Positions 36,387-46,141 are shown, counted from the stretch's first letter. The stretch: 57,303 bases of DNA from Microbacteriaceae bacterium (GCA_025352325.1 JANXTR010000014.1:1-57303); one strand, 5' to 3'. A program made the numbers and translations. The notes: generated by a model from the sequence alone, not told the origin.

Positions 36387-37435
36387 TGTTCTCGCTCCCA
36401 GAAGCTCGGACCGACTGGCTCGTGAAAGTCGCTCTGCGCGACCAGGTAGCCCTCGGAATCAATTGCGATTGGCAGTTGCGGCAACGGACGTTTGGCCGGA
36501 CCGAAGATAACTTCGGCCTCGTGCGTAATGTCGAACTGTGACTGGTGGCATGGACACAGCAGATGGTGCGTCTGCTGCTCGTACAGGGCGACCGGGCACC
36601 CGACGTGGGTGCAGATCTTCGAGTACGCGACGATGCCCTTGTAGCTCCAACCCTCACGCTCTTTCGAGGCGTGCAGGTCTTCCGGCCTCAGGCGCATCAA
36701 CAAGACTGCGGCCTTCGCCTTCTGCTCCAGTTTATCCTGCCGGTCGTTCAAACCGTCGGGAATCACATGGAACACCGAGCCGAGGGTGACCTCGGACGCT
36801 TTGATCGGCACACCGCTCGGGTCTTTGGTCAGGCGGGTGCCCTTTTTCCAGACGGTGTGACGGAGCTGATCGTTGGGGTCCGCCGCCGGCGCCAGGTCGC
36901 GGAAGACCACGATGCCGGGGAGCGGGAAGAGTACGAGCGCGCCGATCAGCGTGTTGCGGATGATCGTGCGGCGTCCGATGCCGGACTCCTTGTTACCGAG
37001 GTGGAAGACCTCGACGGCCTTGGCGCGCGTCGTGTCCGAGCCACGGGTGCCGTGACGGAACTCGACGAGGTCGTGGCCGTCCATGAGCGCCTTGGCCCAG
37101 TGCACCGCGCCGAAGCCGATGCCGAACAGACCGAGGGCGAGCCCGAGGCCCAGCAGGAACGTGTTGGTCCGCACCGATCCCGGGTCGCCCGGGACGATCG
37201 GGAAGATGATGTAGGCCACGATCGCCGCCACGCTGCCGACCATCGACAGGCCGAACATCATTGCGACGCGACGCTCGTTCGCTTTCTCTTTCTTCGAGTC
37301 GAGCTCCGAAACGCGTGCCCGGAAGGGCTCGAAACCCGGGTTGTCTATCCGGTCCGAGGTGACGACGCCGGTGCCCGCGGACACGCTGGCGTCGTACTTC
37401 TGGACGTCGCTGCCGCTCGCGCCCTGCTCAGCCAT
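36383..37435 (-). CDS. qcrA: Rieske iron-sulfur subunit of the bcc complex
   Basis: QcrA carries the [2Fe-2S] Rieske cluster. The 350-residue protein has three membrane segments in its first 200 residues, as in actinobacterial QcrA (most bacteria have one). The cluster ligands lie in CTHVGCPV and CPCHQSQFD, with the extra disulfide cysteines. The start is the ATG at 37435 with AAAGGGAAA upstream. It is encoded between qcrC and qcrB. Nothing suggests loss of function. Confidence 0.96.
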   Translation of the reverse strand: MAEQGASGSDVQKYDASVSAGTGVVTSDRIDNPGFEPFRARVSELDSKKEKANERRVAMMFGLSMVGSVAAIVAYIIFPIVPGDPGSVRTNTFLLGLGLALGLFGIGFGAVHWAKALMDGHDLVEFRHGTRGSDTTRAKAVEVFHLGNKESGIGRRTIIRNTLIGALVLFPLPGIVVFRDLAPAADPNDQLRHTVWKKGTRLTKDPSGVPIKASEVTLGSVFHVIPDGLNDRQDKLEQKAKAAVLLMRLRPEDLHASKEREGWSYKGIVAYSKICTHVGCPVALYEQQTHHLLCPCHQSQFDITHEAEVIFGPAKRPLPQLPIAIDSEGYLVAQSDFHEPVGPSFWEREH

Positions 37436-37479
37436 GGAATTTCCCTTTCAGACGCCAGACGGCATTCATCGGCACGGTG

Positions 37480-38289
37480 TCAGTTGGACTTCGCGGTCAG
37501 CCACACGGTGATGGCGATGACCGATCCGAGGGCAAAGATCCAGACGAAGAGGCCCTCGGAGACCGGACCGAGATTGCCCAGGTCCAGGCCGCCCGGCGAC
37601 GGGTTCTTGTCGAGGTACTTCAGGTAGCTGATGATGTTCGCCTTGTCTTCGGGCGTGATGTTCAGGTCGTTGAAGACCGGCATGTTCTGCGGGCCGGTGA
37701 CCATTGCCTCGTAAATATGCTTGGCGCTCGACCCTGCGAGTGGAGGAGCGTATTTGCCCTCAGTGAGCGCCCCGCCCGCCCCTGCCACGTTGTGGCACAT
37801 CGCGCAGTTGACCCGGAACAACTCGGCACCGGTCGCGACCTCGCCCTTGCCGGTGAGATATGCGGAGGAAGGGATCGACGGGCCCGGGCCGAGTGTCGCG
37901 ACGTAGGTGGCGAGTGCTGCCACCTGCGCGTCTGTGAACTGCACAGGCTTCTTCTCGAGTTGGGGTCCGGAGGCGGCACCCGGCATCCGGCCCGTTCCGA
38001 CCTGGAAGTCCACCGAGGCGGCGCCCACGCCGACTAGAGACGGCGCGACGCCGGAGCCCTGCGCGGCGAGTCCGTGGCAGCTTGCGCAGTTCGACGAGAA
38101 CAGCTTCTGGCCGTCGGACACCATCGAGCTGACCTGCGAACTGGTCGCCGCGGTCGCGCTCGTCGTGAAGAGCGCGTACGCACCACCGGTCGCCAGCAGG
38201 CCGATCACCAGAAGGGAGACGGATGCCAGCGGAGACCGGCGACCCGAGGAGCGAGCCTTTCGGGTGGAGGGAGAAGCAGATTTCGCCAT
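37480..38289 (-). CDS. qcrC: Dihaem cytochrome c subunit of the bcc complex
   Basis: QcrC replaces soluble cytochrome c in actinobacteria and passes electrons directly to the aa3 oxidase. The 269-residue protein has an N-terminal hydrophobic segment (about residues 20-48), two haem c motifs (CASCH at residues 68-72 and CAMCH at 162-166) and a C-terminal membrane anchor with a short basic tail. Two haem sites and terminal anchoring match the family. It lies between ctaE and qcrA on the minus strand. Confidence 0.95.
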   Translation of the reverse strand: MAKSASPSTRKARSSGRRSPLASVSLLVIGLLATGGAYALFTTSATAATSSQVSSMVSDGQKLFSSNCASCHGLAAQGSGVAPSLVGVGAASVDFQVGTGRMPGAASGPQLEKKPVQFTDAQVAALATYVATLGPGPSIPSSAYLTGKGEVATGAELFRVNCAMCHNVAGAGGALTEGKYAPPLAGSSAKHIYEAMVTGPQNMPVFNDLNITPEDKANIISYLKYLDKNPSPGGLDLGNLGPVSEGLFVWIFALGSVIAITVWLTAKSN

Positions 38290-38345
38290 GTGCTGTGGAA
38301 GTTCCGTTTCTGGTGGCGTTTGTACCGGGGTCGAGAATCGCGGAG

Positions 38346-38978
38346 TTATTTGAGGACGTAGATGACGAGGAACAGGCCGATCCAGACCACGTCGACGAAG
38401 TGCCAGTAGTACGAGACCACGATCGCCGTCGTGGCCTCCTTGTGCGTGAAGTTCTTGACCGCGAACACACGGCCAAGCACGAGAAGGAACGCGATGAGGC
38501 CGCAGGTCACGTGCAGGGCGTGGAAACCGGTCGTGAGGTAGAACGACGATCCATAGGAGTTGGTGTCAAAGCCGATGTGCTCGCTGACGAGGTTCGCGTA
38601 CTCGAAGACCTGGCCGGTGACGAACACCGCGCCGAGCGAGAAGGTGAGGTAAAACCACTCGACAAGGCCCCACTTCCAGAACTGGATGAGCGTGCCGGTG
38701 CGACGCGGCTGCAAACGCTCGGCAGCGAAGACGCCGGCCTGACAGCTGAACGACGACGACACCAGGATCAGCGTGTTGACCAGTGCGTAGGGAACGTTGA
38801 GGTGCGACGTCTCTTGAACCCACAGACCTGGCGAGGTCGACCGCAGCGTGAAATAGATCGCGAAGAGGCCCGCGAAGAACATGACCTCGCTGCCGAGCCA
38901 GACGATGACTCCGACCTGCACGACGTTCGGCCGGTTAATCACCGCGCTGCCAGGAGCGCTGAAGGAGGTGGAGGTCAC
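38346..38978 (-). CDS. ctaE: Cytochrome c oxidase subunit III
   Basis: CtaE is a core membrane subunit without redox centres. From the GTG at 38978 the protein has 210 residues and five membrane helices. [20 protein letters not shown] (the Glu helix), LISSSFSCQ-like sequence and [20 protein letters not shown] match the family, and it ends WYF-type [16 protein letters not shown]. Longer frames upstream run antisense to trpD and are not real. It starts the ctaE-qcrC-qcrA-qcrB operon; the 66-base gap to trpD holds promoters for both directions. Confidence 0.93.
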   Translation of the reverse strand: MTSTSFSAPGSAVINRPNVVQVGVIVWLGSEVMFFAGLFAIYFTLRSTSPGLWVQETSHLNVPYALVNTLILVSSSFSCQAGVFAAERLQPRRTGTLIQFWKWGLVEWFYLTFSLGAVFVTGQVFEYANLVSEHIGFDTNSYGSSFYLTTGFHALHVTCGLIAFLLVLGRVFAVKNFTHKEATTAIVVSYYWHFVDVVWIGLFLVIYVLK

Positions 38979-39044
38979 ATATTCATTATGGTCGATTTCG
39001 TCGTGTGCCGATTCCATTCGGGGCAGGTCGTTACGATCGAGATC

Positions 39045-40097
39045 ATGCCGACCGACCTCTCCTGGCCCGCCATCCTCACCCAGCTGCTGACCGGCTCCGA
39101 TCTCTCGATCTCCGAGGCATCCTGGGCCATGGAGGAGATCGTGGCGGGGCGCGCGACGCCGTCGCAGCTCGCCGGATTCCTCGTGGCTTTGCGCGCCAAG
39201 GGGGAGACGGTCGACGAGATCGTCGGATTTCGGGATGCCGTTCTGGCGAACGCGCAGCCGCTCGCCGTCGACCCGATGGCGCTCGACATCGTGGGCACCG
39301 GCGGCGACCGATTCGGCACCGTCAACGTGTCGACGATGTCCTCGATCGTCGCCGCGGCAGCCGGGGCAAAAGTGGTCAAGCACGGCAACAAGGCTGCGTC
39401 GTCGGCATCCGGTTCTTCGGATGTGCTGGCCGCCCTCGGGCTCGACCTCGCGATGCCGCCCGAGCGGGTCGCGGCCGTCCTCGACGAGGTCGGGATCACC
39501 TTCGCCTTCGCGGCCCTGTTCCACCCCGGATTCCGGCATGCAGGACCCACGCGGGCCGAGCTCGGCATCCCGACGGTCTTCAACTTCCTCGGCCCGCTCT
39601 GCAACCCGGCGCGACCGGAGGCCTCGGCGGTCGGCGTCGCCAACCTCGAGAAGGTGCCTCTGTTCGTCGGCGTCTTCCAGACCCGCGGGGCGACCGCACT
39701 GGTGTTCCGCGGTGACGACGGGCTCGACGAGCTGTCGACCACCGGCCACAGTCATATCTGGGAGGTCTCGCGCGGCTCGGTCACCGAGCACGACCTCGAC
39801 CCGGCCGACCTGGACCTGCAGCGGGCGTCCCTCGACGATCTGCGCGGAGGGGATGCGGCGCACAACGCCGACGTCGCGCGCCGCACGCTGGCGGGGGAGC
39901 AGGGGCCGGTGCGCGACATCGTTCTCCTCAACACCGCGGCCGGCCTGATCGCGTGGGAGCTGGCGCACGATCACACCACGGGCGAGCACGACATCCGCGC
40001 CCGCTTCCGCGACAAGATCGCGGTCGCCGCCGAGGCGATCGACTCGGGTGCCGCGACGGCGAAGCTCGACGCGTGGGTGGCGGCAACGCGGGGCTAG
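39045..40097 (+). CDS. trpD: Anthranilate phosphoribosyltransferase
   Basis: TrpD joins anthranilate with phosphoribosyl pyrophosphate in tryptophan synthesis. The ATG at 39045 gives 350 residues. The PRPP and metal-binding motifs are clear: [34 protein letters not shown], and [18 protein letters not shown]. No other trp gene is near; a lone trpD beside ctaE is the usual arrangement in many actinobacteria. A long open frame upstream is antisense to ctaE and not coding. Confidence 0.96.
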   Translation: MPTDLSWPAILTQLLTGSDLSISEASWAMEEIVAGRATPSQLAGFLVALRAKGETVDEIVGFRDAVLANAQPLAVDPMALDIVGTGGDRFGTVNVSTMSSIVAAAAGAKVVKHGNKAASSASGSSDVLAALGLDLAMPPERVAAVLDEVGITFAFAALFHPGFRHAGPTRAELGIPTVFNFLGPLCNPARPEASAVGVANLEKVPLFVGVFQTRGATALVFRGDDGLDELSTTGHSHIWEVSRGSVTEHDLDPADLDLQRASLDDLRGGDAAHNADVARRTLAGEQGPVRDIVLLNTAAGLIAWELAHDHTTGEHDIRARFRDKIAVAAEAIDSGAATAKLDAWVAATRG

Positions 40098-40189
40098 TTG
40101 TTGTGGTCGTTGCCGGCGACGTGCACGGCGTAGCCCTTCCTGCGACGCGAGCAGGTCACGGAGGTGATCGGGTCATCCGTCTCGGCCAT
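40094..40189 (-). CDS. Possible 31-residue basic peptide
   Basis: An ATG at 40189 on the minus strand gives a 31-residue reading frame ending four bases inside the trpD tail. It has one Cys, a Cys-Ser-Arg-Arg-Arg stretch and the tail HVAGNDHNN. There is no good ribosome site and no recognised family, so it may be chance. It is listed because it is the only reading frame in the trpD-glpK gap. Confidence 0.25.
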   Translation of the reverse strand: MAETDDPITSVTCSRRRKGYAVHVAGNDHNN

Positions 40190-40210
40190 CGTCGCGGGTC
40201 TGCAGTTAGA

Positions 40211-40231
40211 AAAAAATGGAAGATATCTTCC
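40211..40231 (-). terminator. Palindrome with T-run after glpK
   Basis: GGAAGATATCTTCC at 40218-40231 is a perfect 14-bp palindrome. On the minus strand it is followed by a run of Ts (AAAAAAA at 40210-40216 on the plus strand). It lies just downstream of the glpK stop, so it may serve as its terminator, although the stem is short and has almost no loop. A binding site is the alternative. Confidence 0.4.
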
Positions 40232-40257
40232 GGAATGCAAGAGGCCTGCGGCGGTGG

Positions 40258-41772
40258 TCAGCTCACGTCGTCGTCGACCCAGTCGAACGTGCGCGTGACC
40301 GCCTTCTTCCACTGCCGCATTCGGCGCGCGCGTTCGGTGACGTCGATGCGGGGGAGCCAGCGGACGTCCTCGCGCCAGTTGGCAGAGAGCTCTCCGAGGT
40401 CGCTCCAGAATCCGACCGCGAGACCGGCGGCGTATGCGGCGCCGAGGGCCGTGGTCTCGACCACGGCAGGACGTACGACCGGGACGCCCAGGATGTCCGC
40501 CTGGAACTGCATGAGGGTGTCGTTCGCGACCATCCCGCCGTCGACTTTGAGCTCGGCCAACGGCACGCCGGAGTCTGCGTCGACCGCCTCGATCACCTCC
40601 GCCGTCTGGAACGCGACCGATTCGAGGGCGGCGCGCGCGATGTGGCCCCTGTTCACGAACCGGGTGAGGCCTACGATGACGCCGCGGGCATCCGGTCGCC
40701 AGTACGGCGCGAACAGCCCCGAGAAGGCGGGGACGATGTAGACGCCGCCGTTGTCGTCGACCGAATCGGCGAGGCTCTGGATGTCGGCGGCGTTCTTGAT
40801 CAGGCCCAGGTTGTCGCGCAGCCATTGCACGAGCGAACCGGTGACGGCGATCGATCCCTCGAGCGCGTAGTGCGTCGGGCCCTCGCCCAACTTGTAGCCA
40901 ACGGTCGTCAGCAGCCCGTGGGTCGAATGGATGATGTCCTCGCCGGTGTTGAAGATCAAGAAGTTGCCCGTGCCGTAGGTGTTCTTCGACTCACCTGCTT
41001 CGAACGCCGCCTGCCCGAAGGTCGCCGCCTGCTGGTCGCCGAGGATCCCGGCCACCGGGACCTGGCGCAGCAGGCTCGAGTCCTCGATGATCCCGTACAC
41101 CTCGGACGAACTCCGGATCTCGGGAAGCATCGCGCGCGGTACGTCGAATGCGGCCAGAATCTCGTCGTCCCACTGGCAGGTCTCGAGGTCCATGAAGAGG
41201 GTGCGGCTGGCATTCGTGACATCCGTCGCGTGCACCCCGCCGTCCGGGCCACCGGTCAGGTTCCAGAGCAGCCAGCTGTCGGTGGTGCCGAAGAGCAGCT
41301 CGCCCGCCTCGGCAGATGCGCGCGCCCCCTCGACGTTCTCGAGGATCCACACGATCTTCGTCCCCGAGAAGTAGGTGGCGAGCGGGAGTCCGACGCGGGC
41401 CGCGAACCGGTCGACGCCGCCGCCGACTGCCAGGCGGTCGACGATCGGCTGCGTGCGCGTGTCCTGCCAGACGATCGCGTTGTAGACGGGTTCGCCCGTC
41501 GACTTGCTCCAGACGACGGCTGTCTCGCGTTGGTTGGTGATGCCGACAGCCTTGACGTCATGCCGAGTGACGTTCGCCTTGCCGAGCGCGATGCCGATCA
41601 CTTCGCGAACGTTCTCCCAGATCTCCACCGGGTCGTGCTCGACCCACCCTGCTTGCGGGAAGATCTGCCGATGCTCCTTCTGACCGGTCGCGGCGATCCG
41701 GCCGTCATGGTCGAAGAGGATGGCGCGCGAACTGGTCGTGCCCTGATCGATTGCGAGAACGTACTCGGCCAT
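40258..41772 (-). CDS. glpK: Glycerol kinase
   Basis: GlpK phosphorylates glycerol to sn-glycerol 3-phosphate in the cytoplasm. The 504-residue protein begins [20 protein letters not shown], the FGGY-family phosphate-binding loop. [34 protein letters not shown] (pattern), [13 protein letters not shown] and the ATP-site KVDGGM-like [10 protein letters not shown] follow. All key blocks are intact. It lies nine bases after glpD on the minus strand, so the two form one glycerol-use operon, controlled probably by the divergent SorC-type regulator. No glpF-like channel is in the window. Confidence 0.97.
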   Translation of the reverse strand: MAEYVLAIDQGTTSSRAILFDHDGRIAATGQKEHRQIFPQAGWVEHDPVEIWENVREVIGIALGKANVTRHDVKAVGITNQRETAVVWSKSTGEPVYNAIVWQDTRTQPIVDRLAVGGGVDRFAARVGLPLATYFSGTKIVWILENVEGARASAEAGELLFGTTDSWLLWNLTGGPDGGVHATDVTNASRTLFMDLETCQWDDEILAAFDVPRAMLPEIRSSSEVYGIIEDSSLLRQVPVAGILGDQQAATFGQAAFEAGESKNTYGTGNFLIFNTGEDIIHSTHGLLTTVGYKLGEGPTHYALEGSIAVTGSLVQWLRDNLGLIKNAADIQSLADSVDDNGGVYIVPAFSGLFAPYWRPDARGVIVGLTRFVNRGHIARAALESVAFQTAEVIEAVDADSGVPLAELKVDGGMVANDTLMQFQADILGVPVVRPAVVETTALGAAYAAGLAVGFWSDLGELSANWREDVRWLPRIDVTERARRMRQWKKAVTRTFDWVDDDVS

Positions 41773-41781
41773 GGGTCGAGG

Positions 41782-43494
41782 CTAGCGGGAGGCCTTCGCG
41801 GCCTCGAGCCGCACCTGGTGACGGTCGGACAGGTCGGTCGTAGAGGCGGCGATCTCCTCGGTGCGCCGGGCTGGGCTCCAGCCGAGCGTCTCGCCCGCGA
41901 ACGTCGCCAGTTCGTTCAGCAGAGGAGCGGTCAGGGCGCCGACGAAGGCCAGGCTGGTGCGGCGGAGGATGAGATCCATCAGGTGGACGACCTGCTCCTC
42001 GCGCACGAGGTAGCTGATCTCGTCACTGCTGTAGCCCTTGAGGTGGGTGAGCGGGGCATCTCGCTCGGTGAGCGAGTCGATGATGGTCGCGGCAGTCGTG
42101 CCGTAGCGCTCAAGCAGGGCTTCGGTCCGCTCCGCTCCGACCTTCTCGGCGTGCGCGGTCACCCAGGCGCTGCGGTCATCGGCGGTGCGCGGGAATCCGA
42201 CGCCGCCCCCGATCGCGAGGGTCCCGGTGCTCACCGGGTGCGCAGCGCCGAGGCGTTCCAGCACCAGGTTCGCCAGATGCTCGCCGAGAGCGCGGAAGGT
42301 GGTCCACTTGCCGCCGACGAGGCTGAGCAGCAGGCTGCCGCCCGGCAACTCGGCCGGTTCGATCCGGTAGTCGCGCGAGACGAAGCCCGGCGTTTCATCG
42401 TCGTGCCGGGGGAGCGGGCGGATGCCGCTGAAGCGGTACACGATCTGTGAGCGATCCAGCTCGATCTGCGGCAGCACGTGGTGCACGAGCTCGAAGAAGT
42501 AGTCGACCTCCTCCTCCGTGCAGAGGACCGGCTCGCGTGGATCGGCGTCGATGTCGGTCGTCCCGACCATCACGCGCCCCCTGAGCGGGTAGATCAGCAC
42601 GATCCGGCCGTCGTCGTTCTCGAAGAACAGTTCGCGACCCTTCGTGGCCTCGAACAGCTGCGGGTGGTCGAGCACGATGTGCGAGCCCTTCGTGCCGCCC
42701 ATAAAGCGGGTGGGGGCGCCGAGCTTGTCGTTGGTGAGGTCGGTCCACGGGCCAGTGGTGTTGACGATGACCTTCGCGCTCATGCCCCACTCGTGCCCGC
42801 TGGTCACGTCACGCAGACGGACCTCGGAGCCCGACATCCTGACGACCTCGACGTAGTTGGCGGCCCTCCCGCCGGCCGCGGCGCCGTCGAGGAGCACATC
42901 GAGAGCGAGTCGCTCTGGGTTGTGCATTGAGGCGTCGTAATACGTGGCGGTGTACTTGAGGTTGGGGTTGAGATCGGGCATCGCGGCGAGCGACTTCTTG
43001 CGGCCGTGGAAGCGGTGACGCGGCAAGGAGCCGCCGTCGCGCGAGAAGGAGTCATAGATCACGAGCCCGACCTTGATCAGCAGGGCGCCGCGCTCGACGG
43101 TGGTGCGCTGCTTGTGGGTCAGGAAGCGCAGGGGAGCGGAGAGCACGCCCGAGAAGGTCTTGAAGATCGGGATCGTGGTCTCGAGCGGGCGGACGTAGTG
43201 GGGTGCGTTCTTGAGCAGCCGGTTGCGTTCGTGCACGGCCTCGTTGACGAGCCGGAACTCGCCATTCTCGAGGTAGCGCACCCCACCATGGATCATGTGC
43301 GAACTGGCGGAGGAGGCACCCGAGACGTAGTCGCCGCGTTCAACAAGGGCGACATCCACGCCCTGCAGCGCGAGTTCGCGGAAGGTGGCGATTCCGTTGA
43401 TTCCTCCGCCCAGGATGAGGACGTCGGCGGTCGGATGCTTGACCAGCTCGGCGACGCTCGAGCGGAGTCTCGGGGTGGTGATGCGCGTGGACAT
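41782..43494 (-). CDS. glpD: Glycerol-3-phosphate dehydrogenase (FAD, respiratory)
   Basis: GlpD oxidises glycerol 3-phosphate to dihydroxyacetone phosphate and feeds electrons to menaquinone. From the ATG at 43494 it has 570 residues. The FAD-binding turn DVLILGGGINGIATFRELAL (about 25-44) and VALVERGDYVSGASSASSHM are typical, and IHGGVRYLENGEF and VIVNTTGPWTD-like sequence (KVIVNTTGPW) also match. A C-terminal domain of about 150 residues completes the protein. It is divergent from the SorC-type regulator, with a palindrome in the 75-base gap. Confidence 0.95.
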   Translation of the reverse strand: MSTRITTPRLRSSVAELVKHPTADVLILGGGINGIATFRELALQGVDVALVERGDYVSGASSASSHMIHGGVRYLENGEFRLVNEAVHERNRLLKNAPHYVRPLETTIPIFKTFSGVLSAPLRFLTHKQRTTVERGALLIKVGLVIYDSFSRDGGSLPRHRFHGRKKSLAAMPDLNPNLKYTATYYDASMHNPERLALDVLLDGAAAGGRAANYVEVVRMSGSEVRLRDVTSGHEWGMSAKVIVNTTGPWTDLTNDKLGAPTRFMGGTKGSHIVLDHPQLFEATKGRELFFENDDGRIVLIYPLRGRVMVGTTDIDADPREPVLCTEEEVDYFFELVHHVLPQIELDRSQIVYRFSGIRPLPRHDDETPGFVSRDYRIEPAELPGGSLLLSLVGGKWTTFRALGEHLANLVLERLGAAHPVSTGTLAIGGGVGFPRTADDRSAWVTAHAEKVGAERTEALLERYGTTAATIIDSLTERDAPLTHLKGYSSDEISYLVREEQVVHLMDLILRRTSLAFVGALTAPLLNELATFAGETLGWSPARRTEEIAASTTDLSDRHQVRLEAAKASR

Positions 43495-43545
43495 GCGCCA
43501 AGTATCCCTCGAGAGGGTTGTTTGCGCACGTTCGACCACGAAGCG

Positions 43546-43559
43546 TGCACATATGTGCA
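43546..43559. promoter_or_regulatory. Palindromic operator between glpD and the SorC-type regulator
   Basis: TGCACATATGTGCA is a perfect 14-bp palindrome ten bases before the regulator ATG and about 50 bases before glpD. A related half-site, TGCGCACG, lies at 43533-43540. The position between divergent genes, one of which encodes a helix-turn-helix protein, strongly suggests an operator that controls both, including autoregulation. Confidence 0.65.
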
Positions 43560-43569
43560 GACTGGTCTC

Positions 43570-44541
43570 ATGGCGCCCCTCGACGACTCATCCGCGATCC
43601 GGAACCGCGACGCCCTGACCGCCGCCCGGCTCTACTACCTGCAGGACCTCACGATGGAGGCGATCGCCCGGGAGCTCGCCGTCTCGCGGTCCTCGGTGTC
43701 GCGCCTGCTCTCGTTCGCGCGAGACACCGGTCTTGTCGACATCACCGTGCGCTCGCCCCGCGAGATGCCGAGCGTGATCGAGCAGGAGTTGCGGCACCGG
43801 TACTCGGTCGTGGCTCATGTGGTTCCGATGCCGGACGTCACCACCGACGTCGACCGTCGCGAGCGCGTTGCCCTCTACACGGCCCGCATCATCGGCCAGT
43901 TCTTCGACTCGAACATGACCATGGGGATCGCCTGGGGGTCCACGATGAGCGCCATCAGTCGGCATCTGATCGACAAGCCCACCCACAACTCGCAGATCGT
44001 CCAGCTCAACGGGGCCGGCAATCCACGCACGACGGGCATCATCTACGCGAGCGAGATCCTCCAGCGGTTCGGCGATGCCTACGGTGCGTTCGTGCAGCAG
44101 TTCCCGGTTCCGGCCTTCTTCGATCACGCCGAGACGAAGGCGGCGATGTGGCGGGAGAGCAGCGTGCAGCGGGTCCTCGACGTGCAGAACACGATCGATA
44201 TCGCGCTCTTCGGACTCGGGGCGCCGTTCGGGACGCTTCCCAGCCACGTGTACACCGGGGGATATCTCAGCGACGATGATCTGGTGCAGCTCCGGCAGGA
44301 CGGGGTGGTGGGAGACATCGCGACGGTCTTCTATCGGGAGGACGGCAGCTACGACCGCATCCCGCTGAACGAACGTGCGACCGGGCCGGATCCGTCGCTC
44401 CTGCGACGCGTGGCGCGCCGGGTCTGCGTGGTGTCGGGGGAGTCCAAGCTTCCCAGCATCCGGGGCGCCCTCGCAGGCGGCTTCCTGACCGACCTCGTCA
44501 TCGACGCCGGGACCGCTCATTTGCTGCTGGAGTCGAGCTGA
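43570..44541 (+). CDS. SorC/DeoR-type sugar-binding transcriptional regulator
   Basis: The 323-residue protein has an N-terminal helix-turn-helix (LTAARLYYLQDLTMEAIARE, then LAVSRSSVSRLLSFARDTGL) and a C-terminal SorC sugar-phosphate-sensing domain (MGIAWGSTMSAISRHL, VQLNGAGNPRTTGI, IALFGLGAPFG, VVGDIATVFYREDG). Family members respond to phosphorylated sugars. The ATG at 43570 fits the family. It is divergent from glpD-glpK, so glycerol 3-phosphate or a related triose compound is a likely effector; this is inferred from context alone. The palindrome just upstream is its probable operator. Confidence 0.88.
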   Translation: MAPLDDSSAIRNRDALTAARLYYLQDLTMEAIARELAVSRSSVSRLLSFARDTGLVDITVRSPREMPSVIEQELRHRYSVVAHVVPMPDVTTDVDRRERVALYTARIIGQFFDSNMTMGIAWGSTMSAISRHLIDKPTHNSQIVQLNGAGNPRTTGIIYASEILQRFGDAYGAFVQQFPVPAFFDHAETKAAMWRESSVQRVLDVQNTIDIALFGLGAPFGTLPSHVYTGGYLSDDDLVQLRQDGVVGDIATVFYREDGSYDRIPLNERATGPDPSLLRRVARRVCVVSGESKLPSIRGALAGGFLTDLVIDAGTAHLLLESS

Positions 44542-44772
44542 CTCTCAGCCGCGCACCAGCACTTCGGGTGTCAGCTCGGCGATCGAGCGGTGGCCGAAGA
44601 GCTCGATGCCGATGCCGAGTCGCGGTCGCGGTCTGAGACGTCGCGCAGCACGGGCGGCATGATCCGCCAGCTCTCGAACGCCGTGCCGTTCGGGTCGGCA
44701 GTCGACTGGCACGCGCGTGCGCCGGGCTCGAGAAGCGCCGTCGAAGCTGGCTGGTCCCGTCATACTGGGCCC
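44542..44772. other. 231-base gap with possible gene remnants
   Basis: No intact gene is supported. On the minus strand the 3' part reads IELFGHRSIAELTPEVLVRG followed by a stop, which resembles the C-terminal end of a regulator or enzyme. In another minus frame NGTAFESWRIMPPVLRDV can be read. Together they may be a frameshifted remnant, but I cannot name the family. Confidence 0.25.
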
Positions 44773-45144
44773 ATGCCCACCACGAAGTTGCTCGAACGCG
44801 TCCGTGCCCAGGTCGAGGCGTTGAACCTTGAGGGCGAGGTGGTCGAGAAGGGGATCGTCGGAGGAACCGGCATCCTGTGGAACGGCAACCTGGTGTGCGG
44901 CGTCGTCGGCGACGACCTGCTCGTGCGGCTCGGTAAGGAGGGCGGGGCGTACGTCCGGCTCGCCAAGGCGGACGCGGGCTCCTTCGACGGCTCGCAGCTC
45001 TCCGTGCGCCGGATGATGATGCGCGGGCGCGAGAGCAAGACCTGGTTCCTGGTGTCGGCCGACGAGGTGCGCACCAAGGTGCCGCTGCGCACCTGGATCG
45101 ACCGCGCGGTGGCGTTCGCCGCGACCCTCCCCGGCGAGGAGTAA
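44773..45144 (+). CDS. TfoX-N-like small protein
   Basis: The 123-residue protein has GTGILWNGNLVCGVVGDDLLVRLGKEGG, the pattern of the TfoX/Sxy N-terminal domain family (a small alpha/beta domain, function outside competence unknown; shown here as family pattern). It has no helix-turn-helix or membrane segment. The ATG at 44773 is the first good start; upstream frame extension is not coding. It ends seven bases before the nucleoside hydrolase gene, so the two are probably co-transcribed. A role in DNA uptake should not be assumed. Confidence 0.7.
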   Translation: MPTTKLLERVRAQVEALNLEGEVVEKGIVGGTGILWNGNLVCGVVGDDLLVRLGKEGGAYVRLAKADAGSFDGSQLSVRRMMMRGRESKTWFLVSADEVRTKVPLRTWIDRAVAFAATLPGEE

Positions 45145-45150
45145 GAACCG

Positions 45151-46092
45151 GTGCTGGTCTATCTCGATTGCGACCCCGGAATCGATGACGCACTGGCGCT
45201 CGGCTACCTGCTGGCGCATCCGGACGTTGAGCTGGCTCTGATCGGCTCGGTCAGCGGGAACACGGATGCCGCCACCGCCGCCGCGAACGCGCGCGACCTG
45301 CTCGAGCTCTTCGGCCACCCAGAGATCCCGGTCGCGGTCGGCCGGACCGACTTCCTCTCCCACCCGTACTCGGGCGGAGCCCCGCACGTGCACGGCAACA
45401 ACGGGATCGGCGGCGTGCAGCTGCCGGGCGGCGCGGCGCCGTTCGCGCCCGGCTCGGCCGCCGAGGAGCTCGTCGGCCTGGCGCGCTCGCGTCCGGGGGA
45501 GCTTCACGTGCTCGCCATCGGCCCGCTCACCAACCTCGCGGTGGCCCTCGAGATCGATCCGGAGCTGGCGTCTCTAGTCGCCGACGTCGTCGTGATGGGC
45601 GGGGCGGCACTCGCCCCAGGCAACGTGACGGCGGCGGCCGAGGCAAATATCCACAACGATCCAGAGGCCGCGGCGGCAGTCTTCGCGGCAGGGTGGGACG
45701 TCACGCTCGTACCGCTCGACGCGACGATGTTCCAGCGCTTCGAGCAGGGTGATCTCGATGCGCTGCTGGCCGGCGGGCCACGCGCGGCGGCTCTCGGCCG
45801 GATGCTCGAGACCTACTACGCCTTCTACACGCAGCACTTCGGGCGGCCGTCGTCGGCGTTGCACGATCCGCTGGCGGCGGCGGTGCTGACCGGGGAGGCC
45901 GTGGTGTCCCGGGCATCGCGGGTCCCGGTCGTCGTCGACACCGGCGACGGTCCCGGGCGCGGCCAGACGATCGCCGAGCTGCGAGGGCGCTACCGGCCGG
46001 TCGCTCCGGAGCACCCGGAGGGCGTGCGGGTCGTGTTCGACATCGCCGACCCGTTCGCGCCGCAGTTGCTTGCTCGATTGCTGGCGCTCTGA
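45151..46092 (+). CDS. Inosine/uridine-preferring nucleoside hydrolase
   Basis: The enzyme cuts ribonucleosides into base and ribose. The GTG at 45151 gives 313 residues starting LVYLDCDPGIDDALAL, the calcium-binding DxDxxxDD signature. VHGNNGIGG, AIGPLTNLAVAL, VMGGA and EANIHNDPEAAAAVF match the substrate and calcium sites, and the late HDPLAAAV supplies the catalytic histidine. Purine or pyrimidine preference cannot be told. It is the last intact core-like gene before the degenerate region that begins at 46142. Confidence 0.92.
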   Translation: MLVYLDCDPGIDDALALGYLLAHPDVELALIGSVSGNTDAATAAANARDLLELFGHPEIPVAVGRTDFLSHPYSGGAPHVHGNNGIGGVQLPGGAAPFAPGSAAEELVGLARSRPGELHVLAIGPLTNLAVALEIDPELASLVADVVVMGGAALAPGNVTAAAEANIHNDPEAAAAVFAAGWDVTLVPLDATMFQRFEQGDLDALLAGGPRAAALGRMLETYYAFYTQHFGRPSSALHDPLAAAVLTGEAVVSRASRVPVVVDTGDGPGRGQTIAELRGRYRPVAPEHPEGVRVVFDIADPFAPQLLARLLAL

Positions 46093-46141
46093 GCAAGCAG
46101 TAATAGGTACACATATCACTTTGCTCGAGGAGGGGTTCCTC

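Noticed and set aside
38979-39989. A long N-terminal extension of ctaE
   Set aside because: It runs antisense through trpD and past the natural CtaE start at 38978; the family length fits the short form.
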